In this document: positions 45,242-54,999 of the stretch, in pieces
Numbering within the stretch: position 1 is the first letter of the stretch
Layout: each line of letters begins with the position of its first letter
Assembly (NCBI GenBank): GCA_030550515.1
Contig: JAUQPE010000011.1
Coordinates: 1 to 64,000, forward strand
Source: Thermotogota bacterium
GTDB taxonomy: Bacteria > Thermotogota > Thermotogae > Thermotogales > Thermotogaceae
Direction: 5' to 3'
DNA: 64,000 bases
Position numbers and translations under genes: made by a program
The notes under the pieces: generated by a model
What the model was told of the DNA's origin: nothing
Seen by the model: the letters and a program-made list of their open reading frames with translations, nothing else
Database searches by the model: none

Positions 45242-45247
45242 TATAAT
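45242..45247 (+). promoter_or_regulatory. -10 element for ruvC-polC
   Basis: Perfect TATAAT, 12 bases before the TTG of ruvC. No acceptable -35 at 16-18 bases, so activity is uncertain. Confidence 0.4.
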
Positions 45248-45259
45248 GGAGGTTGGACC

Positions 45260-45757
45260 TTGAGGATAATTGGTGTCGATCCAGGGTACGGTATCGTCGG
45301 TGTGGGTATAGTTGAGAGGAAAGGTAACAGGATACTTTACGTTCACCATTGCGCCATAGAAACCTCGGAAGAGTTGGAGAGAGGAGAAAGGCTCGAACGG
45401 ATATACGAAGAGTTCTCGAGAATCCTCGACGATTTCTCCCCCGAAGAGTGTGCCATGGAGAGGCTGTTTTTTGTCAAGAACATCACCACGGCCATCGGTG
45501 TGGGGGAAGCCCGCGGTGTGATCCTTTTGGCGCTTCACAGAAGGGGGATTCCAGTTTTCGAGTACAACCCGAACGAGGTAAAGCTTGCGGTAACGGGTTA
45601 CGGTAGAGCTCAAAAGGCGCAGGTGCAGGAGAACATGAGGAGGCTTTTGGGATTGAGTGAAATTCCTAGGCCAGACGACGCCGCCGATGCGTTGGCGATA
45701 GCTTGGTGTCACGCCGTGCAGAGTAGGTTGAGGGGGATCACGGGTGAAAAAGTTTGA
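45260..45757 (+). CDS. ruvC: Holliday junction resolvase RuvC
   Basis: 165 aa. The RNase-H fold shows the first acidic residue in RIIGVDPGYGIVGVG (Asp7), the Glu in ECAMERLFFVKN, YNPNEVKLAVTGYGRAQKAQVQ, and the C-terminal acidic pair in RPDDAADALAIAWCHA. Start TTG at 45260 follows TGGAGGTTGG; the frame extends ten codons upstream over the -10 element, which was rejected. It overlaps polC by 14 bases. Confidence 0.95.
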   Translation: MRIIGVDPGYGIVGVGIVERKGNRILYVHHCAIETSEELERGERLERIYEEFSRILDDFSPEECAMERLFFVKNITTAIGVGEARGVILLALHRRGIPVFEYNPNEVKLAVTGYGRAQKAQVQENMRRLLGLSEIPRPDDAADALAIAWCHAVQSRLRGITGEKV

Positions 45758-48700
45758 AGGTCTGAGCTGGAAAGGAGTGTTCGTGAAGGAACTGATGATC
45801 TTGGAAGATTTGGGTAAGATAGAACTCCTCGTGGAGGAACGCAACGGAGACCTCGAGGAGTTGAAAAGACTCTTGGAGCGCGAAACGAAGTTTCGCGTCC
45901 TCATCAAGTGTGAGGGAAAACCGTTCGATAGTTTGAAAGAGGAAATTCTCAACCTCCTGAACGGTAGTGTTCCTTACGTCAAGGATGTGGTTTTCGAAGG
46001 TAACAGGTTGGTTCTCAAAGTCCTCGGTGAATTCGCCAAAGATAGGATCCTCTCGAAACTCAGGTTGGTGAAGAACGAATTGATGGATATGTTGAACGGC
46101 AAAGTGGAAATCTTGGTTCAGGTGGAAGAACCTCCCAAGGATTTCATCGAGAAAATTCAAAATCCGAGGATGGAAACAAGCAGCGAAGAAGACGAGAAAG
46201 GTGAGGAAGGGCAGAGCGATGACCAAAACCACGTCTTCGGCCAAAAGCCAAGGAGGATCGTTTTCACACCGTCCAAACTCTTCGAGTTCAACAAGAAGGT
46301 CTCCGTGAAAGGTAAGGTCTTCAAGTTAGAGGCGAAAGAAAACAAGAAAAACCAGCTTTTGATCTACTTGACCGACGGGGAAGATTCCATCTTGTGCAGG
46401 GCCTTCGAAGGAATAGACGAGATATCCTCCAAGGTTTCCGTGGGGGATGTAGTTATCGTAACGGGAGAAGTGGTGAACGAGGGTGGAGAACCCGTGGTGT
46501 ACGTCAAGGGTATCACGAAAGTGGAGGACGGGAGGAGAAAAGACAACGCCCCCGTGAAAAGGGTTGAGCTACACGCACACTCGAAGTTCAGTGATCTTGA
46601 TGCGATCATGGACATAAACGATTACGTGAAAAGGGCAAAGGATTGGGGCTTTGCGGCCATCGCGCTCACGGACCACGGAAACGTTCAGGGAATCCCATAT
46701 TTCTATGAAGCAGCCAAGGAAGCTGGTATCAAGCCTATTTTCGGTATAGAGGCTTACCTTGTGAGCGATGTCGAACCCGCTTTGAAGAACTACAAAGGTG
46801 ATGGTACGTTCGAAGACACCACTTTCGTGGTTCTCGACTTCGAAACCACCGGGTTGGATCCCTTGCAAGACGAGATCATAGAGATCGGGGCGGTGAAGAT
46901 AAAGGGTAAGGAAGTGGTAGAGGAATACCACTCCCTGATAAAGCCTTCGGGAGACATCAGTAAAAAGAGCTCCGAAATCACAGGGATCACGATCGACATG
47001 CTCGAGAGTGAAAGGAGTATTGAGGAAGTTCTACCAGAGTTCTTAGAGTTCTTGGAAGACGCAGTCATAGTCGCACACAACGCGAACTTCGATTACCGAT
47101 TCTTGAGGCTTTGGATAGGAAAGGTCTTGGGAAAGGATTGGTCCAGACCTTACATAGACACTCTCGCGCTCGCAAAGGCTCTGCTGAAGATGAAGAACTA
47201 CTCACTCGAAGCCATCGTGAAGAAACTGGAACTTGGTCCTTTCAAGCACCATCGGGCACTGGACGATGCTCGTGTTACCGCGAAGGTGTTCATCAAGTTC
47301 GTGGACATGTTGGAAAAGCTCGGCGTGAAAAAGCTCGTGGACCTGGAAAAACTGAAAGAAGCTGTGGACATAAGGAACCAGAAACCCTACCACTGCACAA
47401 TTTTGGTACAGAACAAGACTGGCTTGAAGAACCTGTACAAGTTGATCTCCAAGTCCTACGTGGATTACTTCTACGGGGTCCCAAGGATTCCAAAGAGTGA
47501 ACTCATAGAAAACAGAGAAGGTTTGTTAGTTGGAAGCGCTTGCATCTCCGGGGAGCTGGTGAGGGCTGCGTTGGAGGGTGCCAGCGACACCGAACTGGAG
47601 GAGTTGATGAAGTTCTACGACTATGTGGAGGTCATGCCACTGGACGTTTTCGATGAGGAGTCGGAGGAAGGTATCTCCAGGGACAAGGTGAGAGAGATCT
47701 ACAGGAAACTTTACAACATAGCCAAAAAGCTCAACAAGCCTGTTGTGATGACGGGAGACGTTCACTTCCTAGATCCAGAGGATGCGAAGGGAAGAGCAGC
47801 TCTTTTGGCACCCCAGGAGAGAGATTTCGAAAAGCAGCCCGCCCTCTTCTTCAGAAACACCGAGGAAATGTTGGAAAAGGCGTGGGAAATATTCGAGGAT
47901 GAAAAAGTATGCGAAGAGGTTGTGATCGAAAATCCCAACAAGATAGCGTCTTCCATTGACTTCATCCATCCGATAGAGAAGAAGCTCCACCCCCCGTCGA
48001 TAGAGAACGCGGACGAAATCGTTCGAAGTATCACTATGGAGAAGGCAAGGGAAGTGTACGGAGACCCCTTGCCCGAGATCGTCAAAGCGAGGATAGAGAA
48101 AGAGCTGAACGCGATAATAAACCACGGCTACTCGGTTCTGTTCCTGATAGCGAGGGCACTGGTTCAGAAGTCTTTGGAAGACGGCTACGTGGTCGGATCG
48201 AGAGGGTCGGTGGGATCTTCGTTGGTCGCGCACCTGTTAGGCATAACCGAAGTGAACCCGCTGCCTCCGCACTACAGGTGTCCAAGTTGCAAGTATTTCG
48301 AAGTGGTCTCCGATGAGCGTTATGGAGCCGGATATGACCTTCCCGATAAAAACTGTCCCATCTGTGGAACTGTGTTGAAGAAAGACGGGCACGACATACC
48401 GTTTGAGACTTTCATGGGATTTGAAGGTGACAAAGTGCCGGACATAGACCTGAACTTCTCTGGGGAGTACCAAGATCGAGCCCACAGGTTTGTGGAGGAA
48501 CTCTTCGGGAAAGATCACGTCTACAGGGCGGGTACCATAAACACCATCGCAGAGAAGAGTGCAGTAGGTTTTGTCAAGAGTTACGAGGAGAAAACCGGTA
48601 AGAAGCTGAGGCGTGCGGAGATGGAAAGGTTGGCGCTCATGATCACCGGGGTGAAGAGAACCACCGGTCAGCACCCTGGTGGTCTCATGATCGTTCCCAA

Positions 48701-49856
48701 GGACAAAGAAGTGCACGATTTCACGCCCATCCAGTACCCCGCTAACGACAAGGAAGCGGGTGTCTTCACAACACATTTCGCGTACGAAACAATCCACGAC
48801 GACCTCGTAAAAATAGACGCGCTCGGTCATGACGATCCCACTTTCATAAAGATGCTGAAAGATCTCACGGGAATAGACCCGATGACAGTTCCAATGGATG
48901 ATCCCGATACCCTTGCGATCTTCAACTCCACAAGGCCACTCGGGGTGGATCCCGTGGAGCTCGGCAGCGACGTGGGTACTTACGGGATACCGGAGTTCGG
49001 CACGGAGTTCGTCAGGGGTATGCTCGTGGAGACCCGCCCCAAGACCTTCGCTGAATTGGTGAGGATATCAGGTTTGTCACATGGAACGGACGTTTGGCTC
49101 AACAACGCGAGGGATTGGATAAACCTCGGCTACGCCACTCTCTCCGAGGTCATCTCCTGTAGGGACGACATCATGAATTTCCTCATACATAAGGGGATGG
49201 AGCCATCTCTTGCTTTCAAGATCATGGAGAACGTGAGAAAGGGGAAGGGCGTAACCGAGGAAATGGAGAGAGAGATGAGAAAACTGAGAGTTCCCGATTG
49301 GTTCGTGGAGTCTTGCAAGAGGATAAAATATCTCTTTCCAAAGGCCCACGCGGTGGCGTACGTGAGCATGGCCTTCAGAATCGCCTACTTTAAGGTTCAC
49401 TACCCATTGCAGTTCTACGCGGCTTACTTCACGATAAAGGGAGACCAGTTCGATCCAGAACTCGTTTTGAAAGGAAAAGAAGCCATCAAGAGGAGACTGC
49501 AAGAGCTGAGAAACATGCCGAACAAGGATGTGCAGGACAAGAACGAAGAAAGCGTCCTGGAAGTTGCCCTCGAGATGATGCTCAGGGGATTCACGTTCCT
49601 ACCACCGGACATCTTCAAATCCGATGCGAGACGTTTCCTCATAGAAGGAAACGCTCTGAGGATACCCTTCAACAAACTTCCAGGACTTGGAGACAACGTG
49701 GCGGAGTCCATAGTCAAGGCCAGGGAAGAGAAGATGTTCACGTCTATCGAAGATCTCATGAAGAGGACGAAGGTGAACAAGAACCACGTGGAAGTGATGA
49801 AAAAGCTGGGAGTCCTGAGAGGACTGCCGGAAACGGAGCAGTTCACCCTCTTCTAA
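45744..49856 (+). CDS. polC: DNA polymerase III alpha subunit, PolC type
   Basis: 1370 aa replicative polymerase. OB domain near 180-260 (VSVKGKVFKLEAKENKK). PHP domain begins VELHAHSKFSDLDA (about 274) and is split by a DEDDh proofreading exonuclease: VVLDFETTGLDPLQDEIIEIGAV (Asp, Glu), AHNANFDYRFL and HHRALDDARVTAKVF. PHP resumes with VGSACISGELV and VVMTGDVHFL. A zinc-binding knuckle follows (CPSCKYF, NCPICG), then the palm with VPDIDLNFSGEYQ and fingers TTGQHPGGLMIVPK. PolC is the Gram-positive form, also carried by Thermotogales. GTG at 45744 follows GAGGGGGAT. Confidence 0.96.
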   Translation: MKKFEGLSWKGVFVKELMILEDLGKIELLVEERNGDLEELKRLLERETKFRVLIKCEGKPFDSLKEEILNLLNGSVPYVKDVVFEGNRLVLKVLGEFAKDRILSKLRLVKNELMDMLNGKVEILVQVEEPPKDFIEKIQNPRMETSSEEDEKGEEGQSDDQNHVFGQKPRRIVFTPSKLFEFNKKVSVKGKVFKLEAKENKKNQLLIYLTDGEDSILCRAFEGIDEISSKVSVGDVVIVTGEVVNEGGEPVVYVKGITKVEDGRRKDNAPVKRVELHAHSKFSDLDAIMDINDYVKRAKDWGFAAIALTDHGNVQGIPYFYEAAKEAGIKPIFGIEAYLVSDVEPALKNYKGDGTFEDTTFVVLDFETTGLDPLQDEIIEIGAVKIKGKEVVEEYHSLIKPSGDISKKSSEITGITIDMLESERSIEEVLPEFLEFLEDAVIVAHNANFDYRFLRLWIGKVLGKDWSRPYIDTLALAKALLKMKNYSLEAIVKKLELGPFKHHRALDDARVTAKVFIKFVDMLEKLGVKKLVDLEKLKEAVDIRNQKPYHCTILVQNKTGLKNLYKLISKSYVDYFYGVPRIPKSELIENREGLLVGSACISGELVRAALEGASDTELEELMKFYDYVEVMPLDVFDEESEEGISRDKVREIYRKLYNIAKKLNKPVVMTGDVHFLDPEDAKGRAALLAPQERDFEKQPALFFRNTEEMLEKAWEIFEDEKVCEEVVIENPNKIASSIDFIHPIEKKLHPPSIENADEIVRSITMEKAREVYGDPLPEIVKARIEKELNAIINHGYSVLFLIARALVQKSLEDGYVVGSRGSVGSSLVAHLLGITEVNPLPPHYRCPSCKYFEVVSDERYGAGYDLPDKNCPICGTVLKKDGHDIPFETFMGFEGDKVPDIDLNFSGEYQDRAHRFVEELFGKDHVYRAGTINTIAEKSAVGFVKSYEEKTGKKLRRAEMERLALMITGVKRTTGQHPGGLMIVPKDKEVHDFTPIQYPANDKEAGVFTTHFAYETIHDDLVKIDALGHDDPTFIKMLKDLTGIDPMTVPMDDPDTLAIFNSTRPLGVDPVELGSDVGTYGIPEFGTEFVRGMLVETRPKTFAELVRISGLSHGTDVWLNNARDWINLGYATLSEVISCRDDIMNFLIHKGMEPSLAFKIMENVRKGKGVTEEMEREMRKLRVPDWFVESCKRIKYLFPKAHAVAYVSMAFRIAYFKVHYPLQFYAAYFTIKGDQFDPELVLKGKEAIKRRLQELRNMPNKDVQDKNEESVLEVALEMMLRGFTFLPPDIFKSDARRFLIEGNALRIPFNKLPGLGDNVAESIVKAREEKMFTSIEDLMKRTKVNKNHVEVMKKLGVLRGLPETEQFTLF

Positions 49857-50398
49857 TCGAGCAACAGCGCCATGACCAACACGTCTTCGTACCTGCCGTC
49901 TTCGAGTCGAACAGCCCTCCTTTTCAGCCCCTCTTCTACAAATCCCATCTTCTTGTAGAGGTTTATCGCCCTCTCGTTGCTCTTGAAAACCTCAAGTTGT
50001 ATCCTCTCGAAACCCTCCCTTTTGGCCCATTCGATCATCGCCTTCATCATGGCTGTTCCTATGCCGATTCCCCAGTACTTTTTTTTCACACTTATGCTCA
50101 TCTCGCCTGCGTGAGAAGTTCGTTTTCGCGTGAAGCCCCTGAGAGAAAGGATCGATACGATCTCTCCCCTCAATTCGCCAACTATCATGAGATCCCGTGG
50201 GTTCTCGCGGAACATCTTTATCAGTTTCTTCTCAGTCGATACATCAAAGACTTCGTCTGGTGCCGTGATGTTGAAGACGGTTTCCGCCGTAACTGTCTTC
50301 ATGTATTCGACTACCCTCTTTGCATCGGAAACATCGACTTCTCTTATCAAAAGAGTCTCGCCGTTCTTCAGGACGACCATCCTCGGGTGGAACTTCAT
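49853..50398 (-). CDS. GNAT acetyltransferase, RimI/YjgM-like
   Basis: 181 aa. LIREVDVSDAKRVVEYMKTV opens the domain; AGEMSISVKKKYWGIGIGTAMMKAMIEWAKREGF holds the acetyl-CoA loop (YWGIGIG), then LEVFKSNERAINLYKKMGFVEEGLKRRAVRLEDGRYEDVLVMALLL completes it. Proteins of this kind acetylate small molecules or protein N-termini; target unknown. ATG at 50398 follows CAAAGGAGTTGG; the frame runs 44 codons further inside proC as a shadow. It overlaps proC (ATGA), and polC tail to tail by four bases. Confidence 0.9.
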   Translation of the reverse strand: MKFHPRMVVLKNGETLLIREVDVSDAKRVVEYMKTVTAETVFNITAPDEVFDVSTEKKLIKMFRENPRDLMIVGELRGEIVSILSLRGFTRKRTSHAGEMSISVKKKYWGIGIGTAMMKAMIEWAKREGFERIQLEVFKSNERAINLYKKMGFVEEGLKRRAVRLEDGRYEDVLVMALLLD

Positions 50399-51168
50399 CT
50401 TTCCAACTCCTTTGCCTTCAAGTACGACGCGTAGAGGGCATCGATCAAGCTTCCTCTCGCACCCGATCTCTCCAGTACCGCCAGCCCTTCTATCGTGGTC
50501 CCAGCAGGCGAAGTGATCCTGTGCTTCCAAACCGCTGGGTGTTCTCCCGTCCCTTTCAACAGCGCTATCGAACCTTCAAAAACCCCACACACAATCTCCC
50601 TGGCCTTTTCGAAGGGGATTCCCATTCTCACGCAAGCATCCAGAAATGCTTCCACCAACACGAAGACAAAGGCGGGACCGCTCCCAATCGTGGCGGTTGC
50701 CGCCGGAAAGAGCCTTTCGTCTATCTCCACGATCTCTCCAAAGATCGAAAGGACTGTCAAGATCCGTTCTTTTTCGGCCTCCGAAAGTCCCTGAAAGCTC
50801 GCCGCTGCGATCCCTCTCCCCACCTTCAACGCAAGGTTTGGCATCAGACGTACCAACTTTTCCACTCCGGTGATCTCTCTCATCTTGTTCGTGCTCAAAC
50901 CCGCCACCACCGACACGAGGACCCCCTTGAATCCTCTCAGACCGTTGAGCACTTCCACCACATCTTGCGGTTTCACAGCGACGATGACCACGTCAGCCTT
51001 CTCTTTCAGCTCTTCAACGGTCGCTTCTGAAACGTTTGGGCTGTTGAGAAACGTGGAAAGTTTCTTTCTGTCTTTTTCCACCACAAAAAGGAGGAGAGTG
51101 GGGTTTTCCACCAGCTTTTCCAAAATCGCACTACCCATGTTGCCAACACCGACGACACCAACCTTCAT
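50395..51168 (-). CDS. proC: pyrroline-5-carboxylate reductase
   Basis: 257 aa, the last step of proline synthesis (NAD(P)H-dependent). KVGVVGVGNMGSAIL is the Rossmann loop; VVIVAVKPQDVVEVL, LVRLMPNLALKVGRGIAA and the signature ATIGSGPAFVFVLVEAFLDACVRMGIP follow, then ITSPAGTTIEGLAVLE. ATG at 51168 follows GGGAGGGAAAAAG. It leads a two-gene unit with the GNAT gene. Confidence 0.95.
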   Translation of the reverse strand: MKVGVVGVGNMGSAILEKLVENPTLLLFVVEKDRKKLSTFLNSPNVSEATVEELKEKADVVIVAVKPQDVVEVLNGLRGFKGVLVSVVAGLSTNKMREITGVEKLVRLMPNLALKVGRGIAAASFQGLSEAEKERILTVLSIFGEIVEIDERLFPAATATIGSGPAFVFVLVEAFLDACVRMGIPFEKAREIVCGVFEGSIALLKGTGEHPAVWKHRITSPAGTTIEGLAVLERSGARGSLIDALYASYLKAKELER

Positions 51169-51263
51169 CTTTTTCCCTCCCGCACAGTTTTCAAATCATA
51201 TGATACAAAAAAATACTTGAAATTTCACGACAATCGTGCTATGGAATTGAGAGGATAGACCAC

Positions 51264-51291
51264 TTGCGCCTTTCTTTCATCGTGGTATAAT
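51264..51291 (+). promoter_or_regulatory. promoter for tRNA-Thr and probably tilS-ftsH
   Basis: TTGCGC (51264-51269), 16-base spacer, perfect TATAAT (51286-51291), 49 bases upstream of the tRNA. No terminator follows the tRNA, so this is also the likely promoter for tilS. Confidence 0.65.
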
Positions 51292-51340
51292 CGAAGTTGA
51301 CCGGCACTCACCCAACACGTCTTTTGGTTCACAACGGGAG

Positions 51341-51415
51341 GCCAGCGTAGCTCAACGGTAGAGCGGCGCATTCGTAATGCGCAGGCTGTGGGTTCGAGTC
51401 CCACCGCTGGCTCCA
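51341..51415 (+). tRNA. tRNA-Thr (CGU)
   Basis: 75 bases: acceptor GCCAGCG pairs with CGCTGGC, anticodon arm GCGCA-TTCGTAA-TGCGC gives CGT, T arm GTGGG-TTCGAGT-CCCAC, encoded CCA (51413-51415). It reads ACG codons. Confidence 0.97.
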
Positions 51416-51432
51416 TTTTTTCATTCAGTGAG

Positions 51433-52740
51433 GTGCAAAGCATCATCAGAGAGTTCGAGGAACGCTTCCTGGGGTTCGTGCGGAACGAGGAACTATTCAG
51501 CGAGGGGGATATCGTCCTCGCAGCGGTCTCCGGCGGAGTGGATTCCACTACTCTCCTGTTCCTGTTGAAGAAGTTCTCACCCATCCTAGGTATCTCTCCA
51601 ATCGCCGCTCACCTGGATCACAAAATCAGGTCAAATTCGTGGAAAGATAGGATCTTCGTCGAAGAGTTCTGCGAGAGATTGGGAGTCCCCGTGCAGGTTT
51701 CGGAAGTAGACGTACCGAGTCTTTGGAAGGGATCGGGCAAGACTCTCGAGGAAGTGGCAAGAGAAGTGAGGTACAACTTTTTGAAAGAAACGGCAAAAAG
51801 TGTGGGAGCTACCAAGATAGCCTTGGCCCACCACAGCGACGACCTCTTGGAGACTGTCATCCACCGATTGGTGAGAGGAACGGGTCCTTTGGGTCTTGCC
51901 TGCATGAGACCAAAATTCGGTGCCTTCGTGAGGCCTCTCCTACCTTTCAAGAGAGAAGAGATCGAAGAGTATGCGAAGATCATGGGTATTCCCCACGTTG
52001 TCGATGAGACGAATTACGACCTCCGCATCACCAGGAACTTCATCAGACACAAGATCGTCCCCCTCCTGAAGGAGTTGAACCCAGAGGTGGAAAATGCCGT
52101 CTACAGGCTGGTGAACATTTCTGTCATGATGCGAGATTTTGTAGAAGAATTCGTGGATGAATTCATAAAGAAGAAAGTTGAAGCACAAACGGAAATGTAC
52201 GTCTTCGAGAAACCAGAAAACGACTTTCTCCTTTTGGAAGTGGTGAGGAAACTTCTCGAACAAAAGTACGGAAGGGTCCCGGAGTACGAGAAGATGGAAT
52301 CGGTCCTGAGGAACTCAAAGCGGGTCAGTTTCAGAACCAATCTTTGGTCTTCCGTCTACGTTGAAAAATCGTACGACTACGTGGCGGTTGGGGAGACCGT
52401 TTTTCGAGGAAGATACAGGCTACCTGTGGAAAGGGAAGTGATGGAAGTTTTTGGGTTTAAAATAAGAATAAGTTGCGAAAAAGGAAAAGGCGAGAGAGTG
52501 TGGATCAGGAACAGAAAGCCGGGTGATAGAATAGTAGTGAGCGGGAAGCTCGAAAAAGTGAAAGATCTGCTCATAGCGCATCGAGTACCGACTTTTTACA
52601 GGGACAGGTTACCCCTCTTGGTGGACGAAGAGGACAACGTCTTGTGGATACCAGGTGTGTGTGTTTCGGATTCGTTGAAGGAGCGTCGAATCGAGGTGGA
52701 GCTCTTGAAAGCCCCAAAGGGATTCTTGAAAGGAGGTTGA
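51433..52740 (+). CDS. tilS: tRNA(Ile)-lysidine synthetase
   Basis: 435 aa. Converts the wobble C of the AUA-reading tRNA-Ile to lysidine. The PP-loop SGGVDSTTLLFLL is present, with AAHLDHKIR, ALAHHSDDLLETV and the C-terminal substrate domain (RNRKPGDRIVVSG). GTG at 51433 is preferred; an open frame starting inside the tRNA at 51388 is impossible as a separate start on a processed transcript. The site (CAGTGAG) is weak. It lies 17 bases after tRNA-Thr with no terminator between. ftsH follows four bases later. Confidence 0.94.
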   Translation: MQSIIREFEERFLGFVRNEELFSEGDIVLAAVSGGVDSTTLLFLLKKFSPILGISPIAAHLDHKIRSNSWKDRIFVEEFCERLGVPVQVSEVDVPSLWKGSGKTLEEVAREVRYNFLKETAKSVGATKIALAHHSDDLLETVIHRLVRGTGPLGLACMRPKFGAFVRPLLPFKREEIEEYAKIMGIPHVVDETNYDLRITRNFIRHKIVPLLKELNPEVENAVYRLVNISVMMRDFVEEFVDEFIKKKVEAQTEMYVFEKPENDFLLLEVVRKLLEQKYGRVPEYEKMESVLRNSKRVSFRTNLWSSVYVEKSYDYVAVGETVFRGRYRLPVEREVMEVFGFKIRISCEKGKGERVWIRNRKPGDRIVVSGKLEKVKDLLIAHRVPTFYRDRLPLLVDEEDNVLWIPGVCVSDSLKERRIEVELLKAPKGFLKGG

Positions 52741-52744
52741 AGTT

Positions 52745-54577
52745 TTGAACGGGAAACCGAGTGTTTGGAACCTCATCTTCACGATACTCATAATCGTGGC
52801 ACTGTTTTGGTTGGCGAGGTTTTTTTACATGGAGAGTTCGCCTGTTTCGAAGATGAGTTACACGAGCTTCGTACAGATGCTCGAAGGTGATAGGACTATA
52901 GTATCAGAGGTTGTGATCAGGGACGACGGTGTTTTGAAGGTTTACACCAAAGATGGTAGGACTTACGAAGTGAACGCCCCATGGGTCATAAACGACCCTC
53001 AGTTCGTCAACCAGATGGTCGCCAAGGGAATAAAGGTGACAGGAGAAAAGAGCGGGGGAAATTCTTTTTGGATAAACGTTTTGGGAACGTTGATACCGAC
53101 GGTGTTGTTCATCGTGGTTTGGATTTTCATAATGAGGGCGCTCTCCGGGAGAAACAACCAAGCTTTCACTTTCACGAAGAGCAGGGCCACGATCTATAAG
53201 CCTGGGGCCCGGAGAGTAACGTTTCAAGACGTCGGTGGGGCAGACGAGGCGATAGAAGAACTCAGAGAAGTGGTAGAATTCTTGAAGAATCCAGCCAAGT
53301 TCAACAAGATAGGTGCGAGGATGCCGAAGGGGATCTTGCTCGTTGGACCACCGGGCACGGGTAAAACACTCTTGGCGAGGGCGGTGGCGGGAGAAGCGAA
53401 CGTACCGTTTTTCCATATCAGCGGTTCGGACTTTGTGGAGCTGTTCGTCGGAGTGGGAGCGGCGAGGGTTCGAGACCTGTTCGCGCAGGCTAAAGCCCAC
53501 GCTCCTTGCATCGTCTTCATAGACGAAATCGACGCAGTGGGAAGACACAGGGGAGCGGGTCTCGGAGGAGGCCACGACGAGAGGGAACAGACGCTGAACC
53601 AACTGCTCGTCGAGATGGACGGTTTCGATTCGAAGGAAGGAATAATAGTAATGGCGGCAACGAACAGGCCGGACATTCTGGACCCTGCGCTCCTCAGGCC
53701 TGGCAGGTTCGACAAGAAGATCGTCGTCGATCCACCAGACCTGAAGGGACGAAGGAAGATCTTGGAGATACACACCAGGAACAAACCGTTGGTAGAAGAT
53801 GTGGACCTCGACATAATCGCCAAGAGGACCCCCGGCTTTGTGGGTGCCGACTTGGAAAACTTGGTGAACGAAGCGGCGCTCTTGGCTGCTCGCGACGGTA
53901 GAGATAGGATCACGATGAGAGACTTCGAAGAAGCGATCGATAGAGTGATAGCTGGTCCTGCAAGAAAGTCCAGATTGATAAGCCCGAAAGAGAAAAGGAT
54001 CATAGCTTACCATGAGGCGGGACACGCGATAGTATCCTCGATACTACCGAACGGAGAGCAAGTGCACAGGATCTCCATCATTCCCAGGGGGTACAAGGCG
54101 TTGGGCTACACGCTTCATCTGCCTCAGGAAGACAAGTACCTCGTCACGAAGAGTGAACTCATGGACAAACTGACCGCCTTGCTCGGCGGAAGAGCGGCGG
54201 AAGAAGTGGTCTTTGGGGATGTGACGAGTGGCGCCGCCAACGACATCGAGCGTGCTACCGAGATTGCGAGAACGATGGTTTGTCAGTTGGGGATGAGTGA
54301 CGAGCTTGGTCCACTCGCGTGGGGTAAGGAGGAACAAGAAGTGTTCCTCGGAAAAGAGATCACACGGCTCAGGAATTACAGCGAAGAAGTCGCCAGCAAG
54401 ATAGACGAGGAAGTCAAAAAGATCGTGACGGAGTGTTACGAGCGTGCCAAAGAGATCATCAGGAAGTACAGAAGACAGTTGGACAACATCGTCGAGATCC
54501 TGCTGGAAAAGGAAACGATAGAAGGTGAGGAACTGAGGAAGATCATATCTGAAGAGTTCGAAAAGGTGGTGGAATGA
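52745..54577 (+). CDS. ftsH: ATP-dependent zinc metalloprotease FtsH
   Basis: 610 aa membrane AAA protease for quality control of membrane and short-lived proteins. Helices at about 10-27 and 110-130 flank the small periplasmic loop. [34 protein letters not shown] (Walker B), [20 protein letters not shown] (sensor 1 and Arg finger region). Zinc site HEAGHAIV and the third ligand near [19 protein letters not shown]. Length equals the T. maritima protein as I recall it. Start TTG at 52745, eight bases after GGAGG. Cotranscribed with tilS and coupled to the thioesterase gene by ATGA. Confidence 0.97.
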   Translation: MNGKPSVWNLIFTILIIVALFWLARFFYMESSPVSKMSYTSFVQMLEGDRTIVSEVVIRDDGVLKVYTKDGRTYEVNAPWVINDPQFVNQMVAKGIKVTGEKSGGNSFWINVLGTLIPTVLFIVVWIFIMRALSGRNNQAFTFTKSRATIYKPGARRVTFQDVGGADEAIEELREVVEFLKNPAKFNKIGARMPKGILLVGPPGTGKTLLARAVAGEANVPFFHISGSDFVELFVGVGAARVRDLFAQAKAHAPCIVFIDEIDAVGRHRGAGLGGGHDEREQTLNQLLVEMDGFDSKEGIIVMAATNRPDILDPALLRPGRFDKKIVVDPPDLKGRRKILEIHTRNKPLVEDVDLDIIAKRTPGFVGADLENLVNEAALLAARDGRDRITMRDFEEAIDRVIAGPARKSRLISPKEKRIIAYHEAGHAIVSSILPNGEQVHRISIIPRGYKALGYTLHLPQEDKYLVTKSELMDKLTALLGGRAAEEVVFGDVTSGAANDIERATEIARTMVCQLGMSDELGPLAWGKEEQEVFLGKEITRLRNYSEEVASKIDEEVKKIVTECYERAKEIIRKYRRQLDNIVEILLEKETIEGEELRKIISEEFEKVVE

Positions 54578-54999
54578 TGAATTTCGAATATCTTGAGGGG
54601 AAAAGGCTCACTTTGGATGTGGCCTTGGATGAAAGTATGGTTTGGAACGAAGATCCCAGGATGCTGGACCTACACCTCGTGGCCACGTCCGCGTTGCTTG
54701 GGGTGGTTCATAGAGTTTCTTACGAGCTGTTGAACAGGTACCTGCCCGAGGGATACACGGCCGTTGTGGTGGAGAGCAACGTGAGACACGTGAAAGCCAT
54801 ACCTACCGGCACTCGAGTTGCGGTTGGAGTGAGAGTGGTGGGTGTGGTTGGGAACAGGGTGAAGTTCAGGGGAATAGTGATGAGCGGTGACGAGAAGATA
54901 ATGGAAGCAGAATTCGTAAGGGCGATCGTTTCCAGGAACTACCTCAGGAGGGTGACCATTGAGAAAGCCGAGAAGGTCCAGAGATTTTTTGGAGTATGA
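54574..54999 (+). CDS. hotdog-fold thioesterase, FlK-like
   Basis: 141 aa. [84 protein letters not shown] follows the fluoroacetyl-CoA thioesterase-like hotdog pattern (substrate helix, [10 protein letters not shown] strand, EAEFVRAIV end). It should hydrolyse an acyl-CoA; substrate unknown. Start ATG overlaps the ftsH stop. The radical SAM gene starts inside its 3' end. Confidence 0.85.
   Translation: MMNFEYLEGKRLTLDVALDESMVWNEDPRMLDLHLVATSALLGVVHRVSYELLNRYLPEGYTAVVVESNVRHVKAIPTGTRVAVGVRVVGVVGNRVKFRGIVMSGDEKIMEAEFVRAIVSRNYLRRVTIEKAEKVQRFFGV

Noticed and set aside
45208-45247. Full sigma-70 promoter TTGAAA ... TATAAT ahead of ruvC
   Set aside because: The spacer is 28 bases, too long; only the -10 element is retained.
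52904-54025. 373-codon minus-strand frame across ftsH
   Set aside because: Opposite strand of a clear FtsH coding region; no ribosome site and no recognisable domain.
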